From: Magicicada septendecula
Taxonomy: Eukaryota; Arthropoda; Insecta; Hemiptera; Cicadidae
Direction of reading: 5' to 3'
NCBI GenBank assembly: GCA_034769895.1
Contig: CM068367.1
Span: 315,145,986 to 315,209,985, forward strand
DNA length: 64,000 nucleotides
The notes under the pieces are model-generated. The model saw nothing but the letters and a program-made list of their open reading frames with translations, did no database searches and had not been told where the DNA came from. Positions 12,116 through 21,170 of this stretch are shown piece by piece. The position numbers were made by a program, and so were the translations under genes. Numbering within the stretch: the stretch's first letter is position 1; the number at the start of each line of letters is the position of its first letter.

Positions 12116-12571
12116 CTAAATAACAGATTTTAATAAAGGGGATACACAAAATTCAGTCTGTTCATTGGTTAAATTTTTGTTATTTTTTATTGCTTTTTTA
12201 ATTTCTAACAAATCCATTTTTTTACCTTTTTGTATGTTGTGGAGTAGTGTTATGTTTTTTGTGTCTATGAAGTGATTGTGTTGTAAGCAATGATCTGCAA
12301 AACCTGTATTAGATGTATTGGTTAAAATCGCCTTCTAATGTTCAGAAATGCGATGTTTCAGAGCACGGCCACATTGTCCGATATAAATAGCATCGCACTC
12401 TGCACAGTGTATTTCATAAACTCCATTTTTCTCCAGTGTGTTAAATTTTTCTTTATTATTGACTAGTAGTGAAAAAAGATTACGTTTGTTTACTGATACC
12501 ATGTTAAGACCATGGTTTTTTAACCTATTATTGATCTTATCTGTTATACACGGAATGTAATTTGTTAAGTG
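12116..12571 (-). pseudogene. GIY-YIG endonuclease domain in left inverted arm
   Basis: Translating the minus strand gives a linker followed by GVYEIHCAECDAIYIGQCGR, the Cys-containing GIY-YIG signature of Penelope-like elements, and then the C-terminal helical region ending at a TAG (12116-12118). An in-frame TAG replaces the lysine codon after RISEH, so this copy is broken. In this family the domain nicks target DNA to prime reverse transcription. It is a mirror copy of the 3' end of the RT ORF and not a separate gene. Confidence 0.7.
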
Positions 12572-13801
12572 AAAAAAGTAATTGTATCAAAAAGTAATAA
12601 GAATAAGTATAGTCTAAAAGATTCAGATAAGTACATAGTTAACAGTTTAAAACAAAAAATTAATTCAAATAGTTTAGTGGTTTGCAAAGCTGATAAAGGC
12701 AATACGATTACAATAATAAATAGTAGCGAATATATTGAAAAGACAGAACTTCTCTTCAGGAATGACAATTTCAAGATATTAAATGATCCCACTAATAAGT
12801 TTCAAAAACAAATAAAATCACTTATTAAAAATTTCCCTAATATATTTTCAGACACAAAAAGTTTCATGCTAACTATGATGAACCCAAAAGCTCCTGTTTT
12901 GTATAGTTTACCAAAAATACATAAACCTAATTGTCCCATGCGCCCAGTCGTTTCATATGTAACTGCACCTGCATATAAAGTCTGTAAAAAACTTAATGAA
13001 TTATTCCCAAAATATATTAACTTTAAACCAAAATATCCTATTAAAAACACTTTACAATTAGTTAATAATATAAAAAATGTACATTTACCACTGAATGCAA
13101 AATTAGTTTCATTTGATGTTAAGAATTTATTTCCGTCTATATCTGTAGATCTTCTGTTGTCTATCTGTTCCTCACATATACAAAATACTTTAACCTTAAA
13201 TAGTGATCAGAAAAAATAATTATTCTCGGCCTTAGATATTTGCATAGGACAAAATTATTTTCAGTTTAATAATAAAATCTATAAACAATTAAATGGCTTA
13301 CCTATGGGCTCTCCTTTGTCACCTTTATTAAGTGAAATCTTTATGACATTTTTAGAAGAAAACATTTTTACATCCGATAACCCCAACATAAAATATGTTT
13401 TTCATTGGGCAAGGTATGTTGATGATATATTTTGTATCTGGACGGGAACAGATAGACAGCTCCATATGTTCTTAGATTATATTAATTCCTTTTATAGTAG
13501 CGTGCAATTTACACTTGAAACAGAAAATATGAAAAGTTTAAATTTTTTGGATCTTACCATTACTAGGTCACAAAATAATCTGAGTTTTCAGATATATAGA
13601 AAACCTACTTTTACAGATACCGTAATACATAAACAATCACTAACATCATGGCACATAAAATTAAGCAGTTTTCATGCAATGGTTAATCGTCTCCTTATAG
13701 TTCCTTTATCCAAAGAAAATTTCAATAAAGAGGTAGATATTATAAAAGCCATAGCACAAAATAACGGTTATGATGAAAGAATAATTGACTCTTTAATTTA
13801 A
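12569..13801 (+). pseudogene. Penelope-like reverse transcriptase, one in-frame stop
   Basis: An RT of the Penelope type, which copies element RNA at chromosomal nicks. Visible motifs are KADKGNTITI (N-terminal signature), LPKIHKP and RPVVS, FDVKNLFPSI (motif A), GLPMGSPLSPLLSEIFM (motif B) and YVDDIF (motif C, about 13417-13434), followed by FLDLTITR and IYRKPTFTDT. A single TAA at 13217-13219 splits an otherwise continuous frame (216 + 193 codons). The first codons overlap the left arm. The endonuclease that should follow is on the right arm and is cut up by the three insertions. Confidence 0.88.
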
Positions 13802-13917
13802 AAAAAAAAACAAGAAAATTACTTTAAAAGAATTTTATTCCATAGAGCCAGATCAGGGTAACAAAAAATTTCACTTAACAAATTACATTCCGTGTATAAC
13901 ACATAAGATTAATAATA

Positions 13918-14068
13918 CTTCGTATTGTTTAAATTAGCAGCCATCCTTACTATTTCTTTTATGAATTTGCTAACTGCTATAATTTTTTATTGTTCGGCTA
14001 AGCTTTTCGTCATTACTGACATCTTCAGGTCTTAAACAAGGTTGTTTAAGCAAATTCATAAAAGAAAT
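13918..14068 (-). mobile_element. 151-bp hammerhead-bearing insertion with 12-bp target duplication
   Basis: This insert interrupts the PLE right arm. AGATTAATAATA occurs at 13906-13917 and again at 14069-14080, while the left arm shows the uninterrupted form. Inside are an inverted pair (CTATTTCTTTTATGAATTTGCT near 13951 against its complement near 14049) and, on the minus strand, a complete hammerhead core (13995-14032). It has no coding capacity. It is either a severely 5'-truncated PLE tail or a tiny non-autonomous hammerhead retroelement. Confidence 0.7.
13995..14032 (-). ncRNA. Hammerhead ribozyme motif in the 151-bp insertion
   Basis: On the minus strand: CTGAAGA (14028-14022), T, stem II GTCA/TGAC with loop GTAA (14020-14009), GAAA (14008-14005), short stem III AAG/CTT, then A at 13999 as the cleavage-site nucleotide. 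All invariant core positions are present. Stem I is weak (C-G, mismatch, G-C). Confidence 0.65.
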
Positions 14069-14188
14069 AGATTAATAATAGGTTAAAAAATCATGGTCTT
14101 AACATGGTATCAGTAAACAAACGTAATCTTTTTTCACTACTAGTCAATAAAGAAAAATCTAACACACTGGAGAAAAATGGAGTTTATG

Positions 14189-15435
14189 TGTGATCATACA
14201 AAATTGATCGAAATATATTAAATAAATAAAATACTGCCAGAATTTACCTGCAGTCTTGTTCACTTACCTGCTGCATATATTTTTTAATCAGAAGACCAGA
14301 GTCGCCACCTATATCTTTGAAGGACAGATATAGAAACCTTTACACTTTACCTTAAATAAAACGGGACAATTTAGCAATCTGACCACCCCCAATAATAATT
14401 CAGAAGATACCCGGAACGTTTAGACGAATCTTGCTGCACAGAAATGAGAAAGTGGTAATGACGAAATAACTTAGACTAACACATATTTAAAGTGACTAAA
14501 TAGTTTCAATGATTTAAAAGTGTTTTACTCATTAGAACAAGAATGCTAAACAAAACAAATTTTGAAACATATCTTTCGGTACCATGTTCAAATATTCAAT
14601 TACTTCAAAGACAGCCCATTCTGCTCACTCTCGCTTTCACACCAGTTTATACTTTACCCATCGTTTTATTATTTTACAAATTTATTTATTAAACTGTTCA
14701 CTTCCACTATTCTGTAAAAAACCACGTGTTGGGTCACCCGATTCGAATGTTCGTTATTTATTGTGGTAAGTCACAACGCCACCGCACAAATGGTACTCTG
14801 TAAGTTCGTTAATTCCTCGAGTCTCGGTCGGTATTAACGACATTGTTGAATTAGTCACATCTTATAAAACTACACCGATCGGGCCCGAATCAAAACTGTT
14901 AGCGTCTGTTAGCTGTTGTGGTTTCTCGTGGACTGACTATAGCATGCGGGCGGATGTTAATGCCTTGCCGGTGAACGAATTTCGTTGTCGCTCACAGCCT
15001 GAGTTGTTGCAGTTTAGTGGCTGTATGCTGGATATATAGGAGTTTTTTAGTCCTGTACGCCGATGATATTTAGGCGCTTATGGCTTGACGTCACAAAGTA
15101 GGCGGTACTTAATTTGCATATCCGTCTTATATATGAAGAAGGCGAACAGAAAATGTGCGCTTCACCATCTTTTCGGTTCCACCCAGGCGTCAGTCCGCGC
15201 GCCTTGTTGAGTAATGCGTATGGGCGCGCTGTCACACTCTTACAGAATTCGTGGAAACTAGGGTGGTGCGGATTCCTTTACCGATTTCACAACGTGATAC
15301 TGCGTCGCCTTTGTTAAAAGCTGTTCTTAAAACTCAACACGTGGTCGGGTCACCATTGAAATAAAATTTACCCATATTTTTATGAATCACCGAAAATGCA
15401 ATAAATGAAAATACCCACAAATTTGGCCCGTTACG
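14189..15435. mobile_element. Insertion of 1247 bp in the PLE arm, possibly a solo LTR
   Basis: The PLE right arm reads TTTATG up to 14188 and resumes TATGAAATACAC at 15436, with TATG duplicated (14185-14188, 15436-15439). The left arm shows the empty site. The insert starts TGTGATCATAC and has no convincing ORF or inverted ends. A 4-bp duplication and a TG start fit a solo LTR, but the right end (CCGTTACG) is not CA. The insertion is certain; its class is not. Confidence 0.5.
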
Positions 15436-15439
15436 TATG

Positions 15440-16318
15440 AAATACACTGTGCAGAATGCGATGCTATTTATATCGAACAATGTGGCCGTGCTCTGAAACA
15501 TCGCATTTCTGAACATACTACTACTACTCTCCAGCACTACAGCCCATGGTGAGCCTTGGCCTCCGCTACGACCCGTCTCCACTCATCTCTGTCCACTGCC
15601 TTCAGTTTCCAGTTCCTAATGCCCATCTTTCTTAGATCTTCTTCCACATCCTGCTGCCATCTTCTTCGAGGCCTTCCTCTTCTTCTTTTGCCCAGTATCG
15701 TTCCGCTTAATATAGTTTTGGGCATCCTCGTAACATTCATACGGAATACGTGTCCCAGCCATCTAATTCTAGCTGATTTTATGTGTCTCACCAGGTCTTG
15801 TCCACCAATCAACTCATTTATTTCACTGTTATTTCGGATCCTATACATATTCCCTTCCTTCACCGGTCCAAATATCTGTCTCAAAATTCTTCTTTCAAAA
15901 TTCTTAGTGCACTTATATCCTTATTTACGAGAGTCCATGTCTCGGATGCATAAGTAACAACAGGTCTGATCAGTGTTTTATATAACATCAATTTGGTTCT
16001 TGGAGTTAGAAGCTTTGATTTCAGTAATGATTGGTTTGCATAGTAGGCTCTATTGCCGGTTATGATTCTATTTACTATTTCGGCATTTCTGAACATAAGA
16101 AGGCGATTTTAACCAATACATCTAATACAGGTTTTGCAGATCATTGCTTACAACACAGTCACTTCATAGACACAAAAAACATAACACTACTCCACAACAT
16201 ACAAAAAGGTAAAAAAATGGATTTGTTAGAAATTAAAAAAGCAATAAAAAATAACAAAAATTTAACCAATGAACAGACTGAATTTTGTGTATCCCCTTTA
16301 TTAAAATCTGTTATTTAG
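15440..16318 (+). pseudogene. Right-arm GIY-YIG endonuclease, interrupted by the LINE
   Basis: Before the LINE, the + strand encodes YEIHCAECDAIYIEQCGRAL and KHRISEH. After it (from 16098) come KKAILTNTSNTGFADHCLQH and the C-terminal helix-rich tail ending TAG at 16316-16318. This is the Cys-rich GIY-YIG domain that normally follows the PLE RT. The glycine of YIGQ is replaced by glutamate in this copy. It continues the 12569-13801 ORF before the nested insertions. Confidence 0.75.
15518..16082 (-). mobile_element. 5'-truncated non-LTR retrotransposon (LINE) insertion
   Basis: A 565-bp insertion in the PLE endonuclease region, with a perfect 15-bp target duplication GCATTTCTGAACATA (15503-15517 and 16083-16097). 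It lies on the minus strand. The two open pieces (16096-15881 and 15884-15537, different frames) read as the end of a LINE ORF2: KTLIRPVVTYASETW, then IRWLGHVFRM, RRRGRPRRRW and DRDEWRRVVAEAK. The stop is about 20 nt from the end, which is a TAG/TAC-like triplet repeat. Truncation at the 5' end, the duplication and the repeat tail are hallmarks of target-primed insertion. Confidence 0.85.
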
Positions 16319-16632
16319 TTTAGTTTATTTTATATTATTTGGAATGTTCATCATTATTTTAAATTTTCCAATCTGTTATTTAGTTTAGTTTATTTTGTAT
16401 TATTTTGAATGTTCATAATTATTTTAAATTTTGCATTCAGTTTATATTTAGTTCAGTTAATTTTATACTTTGCATTCATGATTGTATTTAGTTTTTAAAG
16501 ACACCTGACCTTCCCTTGTCTCTTGTACACCCCCCTTGCCATCACAACACAGATGTTCCAGATACGCCCTAAACAGATGTTCACCACCTACACTCCACTA
16601 ACATCCTGTGTTCAGTAATTTCATTCACTCGC

Positions 16633-16673
16633 CTCTTTGACAATGGCTTAGCTAGTCGAAACAGCTGTCAGAG
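16633..16673 (+). ncRNA. Degenerate hammerhead motif, right arm of PLE
   Basis: CTCT (16633-16636), TTGACAA (16637-16643) where CTGANGA is expected, a weak 3-bp stem II, GAAA (16658-16661), palindrome ACAGCTGT, C at 16669 and AGAG (16670-16673) pairing with CTCT. The layout is right, but C3 and G8 are changed, so it is probably inactive. Confidence 0.5.
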
Positions 16674-16732
16674 TTAATTAAAAAAATTTGTGAAACTTAC
16701 CAAGTGTTTTTATATATTTTACAAAACCTTTG

Positions 16733-17661
16733 TATTAATATGTTTCACCAAGTGCCCAACGAGTCATCAATTTAATTTGCATTTTCATATTTCTTGTCCT
16801 ACCCTACTTGTTAATGTTGTGTAGTGTTACACATTCAGTGGCATTCTTGTAAAGTTCATATTAATGATATAGATTTATTTTGTAAAATGTGCGTCAAGTT
16901 TTTATAACACTGATAAAAATTAAAATACGCTTGTGAGAGTAGTATATTATTTGATATTATATATATACACATATATATGTTTCTTTGTAATTAACTCTTG
17001 ATGTTTCTTCCAGGATGTTTTTTGTATACATTTGTTTTCAAATAATAAATACTTCTGCAAATATGTTTTGTTAAATTATTATCTTATTTCTACCTGGCGC
17101 ACAATTCACAAATCTACATCTACATCTAATCTACATCATCAGAGGAGACAGTATTTGTTTTATACTGTTAAATATATAGGCTTAAACTTTCCATATGTTA
17201 ATTTCTTCTTCTTAGTCCATATTTAAAATTACTTTATATTATTTAAATCTGTAAAGTGATGTGAATTATTTATTGAATATGTGGCTTACATGTGTGAGGT
17301 TTGATATAGGTATTTTTATGGTGTAGATATCTGTCTTAATTTTTTTGCTTATATAATATATGGAACAATTCAAGTATATAATTAACATAATGATCTATAT
17401 GTAAACATGTATCCATGTATATACACGTGTGTGTGTGTGCGCGCGCGTCCATTATGTAGTTAATATATAGTGTAATTTTGTAAATACTGTTAAGTTTAAT
17501 TTGTCTTGAAAATTATATTAATAGTATTTTATGATATTTTAAAATTTGTTTATTTGAGAGTCATTTGTTTAATTAAATATATTATATTAATAATATATCA
17601 AGTAAAGCGTAACATTCATATAAGTAATATAATAAAATAATGATTATTTTTAATAAAATAT
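16733..17661. other. Non-coding, simple repeats
   Basis: No gene seen. It contains short TA-rich runs (16957-16975), a CTACATCTACATC-type motif (17112-17135) and a GT/GC dinucleotide run (17429-17448). Confidence 0.5.
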
Positions 17662-17754
17662 TAAATATAATTAAATCACTACCGACTCTGAACACAAAGT
17701 TTTTACCCATAAAAAACTTTGTGTTCAGAGTCGGTAGTGATTTAATTATATTTA
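17662..17754. repeat. Perfect 43-bp inverted repeat with 7-nt loop
   Basis: Bases 17662-17704 are the exact reverse complement of 17712-17754, with only ACCCATA between. The arms include ACCGACTCTGAACACAAAG. No mismatch occurs in 43 pairs, which is unusual for decaying intergenic DNA. Possible sources are a recent fold-back insertion or a long-hairpin RNA; nothing in the sequence decides between them. Confidence 0.85.
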
Positions 17755-17984
17755 GTTAATCAACGGACACGTCATGGACAACGAAATCCAAGAATAAAAT
17801 ATTATTTTTAGTTGTCAGATAATAGCTTTCAAAACCTTGAAAGAAATTAAAAAAGGAGAGGATGAAGTTTACTATTGCTTTCCTTAAGTAATAAAGAGAA
17901 TTCTATAAAAGTATTATAAACTGATGTATTATTATGTCTCTCTACAGGAGAACATGATGGAAATGTTGTCCTCTTGATGTCAAA

Positions 17985-18330
17985 GATATATAAAATATTG
18001 AAACTTTCACCTTGTGAAACTTACTTGTCTTTTCTTCTCGTACGCGTTTTGGCGTGGTGTTCGCCTTCGTCAGCTTTGAGACAGACTACCATTAATTTGT
18101 AACGGTTTTTATTTTGAAAGGTATAGTGGGGGTGGTGTGTGGAGGAAGGGGATTGGCGCGGGGATCCAAGTTATTGTTAGTTTTTTGTATAATTGTGTCA
18201 AAAAGTGTGTGTGATCTATTAGTGGCAGTCTGTCTCAAAGCTGACGAAGGCGAACACCACGCCGAAACGCGTACGAGAAGAAAAGACAAGTAAGTTTCAC
18301 AAGGTGAAAGTTTCAATATTTCATATAAAG
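17985..18330. mobile_element. PLE-like fold-back with hammerhead in its arms
   Basis: Inverted arms of about 100 bp (17990-18093 and 18221-18325) surround roughly 130 bp of spacer with a short GT-rich core. The arms contain the sequence ACGCGTTTYGGCGTGG, typical of PLE terminal repeats with hammerhead ribozymes. No RT or endonuclease lies between them, so this is either a non-autonomous derivative or the joined ends of a deleted PLE. Confidence 0.6.
18231..18280 (+). ncRNA. Hammerhead ribozyme motif, right arm of fold-back
   Basis: CTGACGA at 18241-18247, A, stem II GGCG/CGCC (18249-18252 with 18260-18263) around AACACCA, GAAA at 18264-18267, stem III ACG/CGT without a loop, then A at 18273 as the cleavage nucleotide. 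Stem I pairs G18240-C18274 and, after a bulge, TCTC (18233-18236) with GAGA (18275-18278). Every invariant core base is present. The mirrored left arm has A in place of the catalytic G12. Confidence 0.75.
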
Positions 18331-19006
18331 TTTAGTGCTGTGAAAAAAGATGATGAACAATCAAAACAACTATCAAAGATATGTTTTATAAATAATTGTA
18401 ATATTATGAACTAATGTTCTGTCACAGAACTTTGAAGTTTCTAAATCTTCAGATAATGCTATAAGACTAAAATTATGTTAAGATCAGAAGTCCACCAGAG
18501 CTTTGACAGTTAGTATGTATCCTCTATTATCATAAGAGAAGAGGGATGATTTAATCTCCAACTATCAACTCATGCTGAGTATTTGACACATTTCACAGAT
18601 ATAACTTGAATTTTACATGTAAACAGTGTGTATACCTGATGTGAACCAGGATCTGATTAGAGATTTTTTTTATAAGATGATACTGCTGAACATTATTGTA
18701 TCATTTGGATATCCCAACACAGCTTAACAATGTTTTTATTTTTTAATAAACATTAATTGTTGTTTTTGTTGACATCATTTTGACTATATATGTCTGAATA
18801 CTTGTTATTAATATTTCACATGTATTAATTATTTTATATGTGGCACTGAAAACAGACTGGATAAACTCGGCTGTGGGGTTGGGTTACTTCATGAAAGGAC
18901 TGCATTATTATACCCCGAATTTTATAAACATGTTTTTTGGTATCCAAGTCGCGTAAATATTAATAATTAAAAATTACCTTAATAAATGTCTTGCGACTTC
19001 TCCTTA

Positions 19007-19055
19007 TTTTGTCCTGACGCGTTTCAAAACCTAAGGTTTCATCTTCAGAGGATAA
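19007..19055 (-). ncRNA. Hammerhead ribozyme motif in PLE tail
   Basis: On the minus strand: CTGAAGA (19048-19042), T, stem II GAAACC/GGTTTT around TTA (19040-19026), GAAA (19025-19022), ACG/CGT stem III, and C at 19016 as the cleavage nucleotide. Stem I pairs TCCT with AGGA (19052-19049 with 19015-19012). The core and all three stems are intact. It lies on the same strand and 3' of the PLE endonuclease, where hammerheads are known in this group. Confidence 0.8.
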
Positions 19056-19294
19056 TCACTCTTCCGTCATCAAACATTAAAAATTAATGACACACATACA
19101 CGTAATTTACACTACAAACTTAGGCCTTTTCACATTCCACAGTGCGCACTGTATGGAGGTCCAGTTCATACTGTCAAACTTATCAGAACTCAGGTCCAAG
19201 GTGTATATTTATTAATGTTATCTAGTATTGTCTTGTGTCTCGAACTTAAGAGCTGTATTAAATAAATAATGTGATTTGAAAGATAACTGATCAT

Positions 19295-20447
19295 TTAAAA
19301 CATTTCCAGGATTGATTTTAAATGCCTTGTAAATGTATACCCATGGTTGGACTCCATGAGGTGACGAGTGTAGTTGGATTTAATATGGTCTAACTTTGTA
19401 ATTTTGCTCTTAGGCAAATGTTCCGTAAACCGCTCTCGAAACCGTCTGCCAGTTTGGCCTATATATATCTTGTTGCAGTCATTACATGATAGCTTGTATA
19501 CACCTGTTTGTTTCTCTATAGGTATTTTGTCTGTTGAGTTAAGCATTTTTTGTAAATTATTATTGGTACGGAAAATCACTGGGAAGTCATATTTGTTTAA
19601 ATTGTTTTTTAAAATAAGCGGCACTATATTTGTATACTCTGCTGATATATATTTCACAATATTAGTGTTTCTATTAATTTTAAGTTTATTTTTATTATTA
19701 TGTTTGTTTTTAAATGTTTCTTCAATAGTGTATCTATTAATGTGCTACTGAATCCGTTTCTTGTGGCTACGTATTTTATGGTATTTAATTCATCTTTAAA
19801 ATCATCTGTATCCAGTGGTATATTGATTAACCTATTTATAAAGCTATGGAAAGCTGCTAATTTTTGTGAATATGGGACTCTGCATTTATAGTCAAATCCG
19901 TGGTTGTAGGTTTTCTGTAAATTTTGTACTGAAATTTATTTGCCTTCTTTATTATGGTTAGGTCCAAAAAATTAATTTTGTTGTCCTCTTCATGTTCTAT
20001 TGTAAATTGAATATTATTGTGTACGCTGTTCATATAATTTTTTAATTTCTCTATCTGGCGCGTAGTGCTATCAAATATAATAAAGGTATCGTCGACATAG
20101 CATTTGTATAAGATTATTCTATTTAAATATTTATTGTTATGAGTAAAAAGAACTTCGTTTTCGTAATTGTTTATGAATATGTCAGCTAATAGACCTGAGA
20201 GTGGTGAATCCATAGCAAGTCCTTCGCATTGTGTGAAGTATTTATCATCGAATGTGAAGTAGTTTTGGTCTAATACTACTTTCAGCAGTAAGATTAATTC
20301 GTTGATTTCTATTATACTTAATTTCTTAGCTTTTATTAAGTTATTATTAATAACGGTTAAGGTATCTCGTACAGGTATATTGGTGTACATGTTAATGCTG
20401 TCTAGCGATAGTAGTTTGTATTGTGGGGAAATTTTAATATCTTTCAT
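19295..20447 (-). pseudogene. Penelope-like RT and GIY-YIG endonuclease, frameshifted
   Basis: The RT piece (20447-19857) has LLSLDSINMYTNIPV (motif A region), GLAMDSPLSGLLADIFI (motif B), YVDDTFIIF (motif C) and FLDLTII with KIYRKPTTTD. After a frame change the connecting region reads KLAAFHSFINRLINIPLDTD (19850-19790). The endonuclease piece (19657-19295) has TGVYKLSCNDCNKIYIGQTG and RRFRERFTEH, the family signature with paired cysteines. A further frame change lies near 19300. It differs clearly from the PLE at 11704 and resembles the one at 62240, so two PLE lineages are present. It is not functional as it stands. Confidence 0.82.
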
Positions 20448-20739
20448 GTTATCGGTGAGTTAAAAACTGTTTTTAATGCAGAAAGCAAACAATATGATCA
20501 TTCATGCAAGAAATGAGAAACTTTAAAGAACAAAGATTCCAAGCTGTCACTTTTCTCAAGAATAATACTACAGGCAGCATTATCTCACTGAACCCTAGCG
20601 AATGTTGTTGATTGCTAGAAATCTTTCCAACCAAGAATATTATAGTACATAATCCTATCTTGATTTTGGAACAGTGTTCACATATTTTGACTTTCGAAAG
20701 ATCATAGTGACTAACAGTTGTACAAAGCTTCTATTTCCA

Positions 20740-21170
20740 AAGTTACAGGTGCCCTGTACCATCCTTAATGTACTGGCAGAAATATGTGTTCAAAAATTCA
20801 AGAAACAATTTGGAGCAACAAATTCAGGAATTTTCAATTTGACAGAAAGTCTGCAGACATTTTTATTTACTTACAGAATCACACCTCATTAATCAGGCAG
20901 CCAAGCAATCACCAGCAGAAATTATGAATGAGTAAGCAGCTCAACTCACCCTCCTTGAACCTGATGTCTTGAGTCATCCTAGTGAAGAAAAGCAAAGCCT
21001 TAGTGAAGCAAAAAAGCATCATGACAGAAGATCAAGGTGGAGAGAGATTAAAGCTGGTGAAACAGTCTGGGAAGACAAACAATAAAAAAGGGCAGATAGA
21101 ACAGCATGCTGAGCCTCTGTCACGTTGAAGAGGATGACATACAATTTCACAGACATGCTAATCAACTAAG
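20740..21170 (+). pseudogene. Fossil of a Ty3-type integrase C-terminus
   Basis: Frame pieces read VQKFKKQFGATNSG, then FLFTYRITPH, then (shifted one base) SPAEIMNE, LLEPDVLSHPSEEKQ, KKHHDRRSRWREIKAGETVW. This is the end of a gypsy-type integrase core and the start of its C-terminal domain, which normally reads TYRxTPH, SPAEL and HDxxxRxxxxxGDxVW. At least one frameshift and stops break it. No LTR is visible nearby. Confidence 0.6.

Larger units (their letters stand above)
11704..16732 (+). mobile_element. Penelope-like retroelement with long inverted arms and three nested insertions
   Basis: A PLE with a central reverse transcriptase ORF (12569-13801) flanked by inverted copies of its 3' end. 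The left arm is 11704-12574 (871 nt). The right arm is split by insertions into about 13867-13917, 14081-14188, 15440-15517 and 16098-16732, which add to 872 nt, so the arms were full-length matches before the insertions. The arms encode the GIY-YIG endonuclease and end in a hammerhead-like sequence. Inverted flanking repeats are known for PLEs; the arms differ at scattered positions. Confidence 0.8.
18939..20450 (-). mobile_element. Second Penelope-like element (minus strand), 5'-truncated
   Basis: Contains an RT fragment, a GIY-YIG endonuclease and a 3' tail with a hammerhead, in that order on the minus strand. The 3' end is placed at GGTATCCAAGTC (18939-18950) because the same motif ends the PLE tail at 62087. 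The 5' part of the RT is missing. Coding frames are shifted at least twice. Confidence 0.75.

Noticed and set aside
14584..15317. Short open frames within the 1247-bp insertion
   Set aside because: No recognisable domain; probably non-coding LTR-like sequence.
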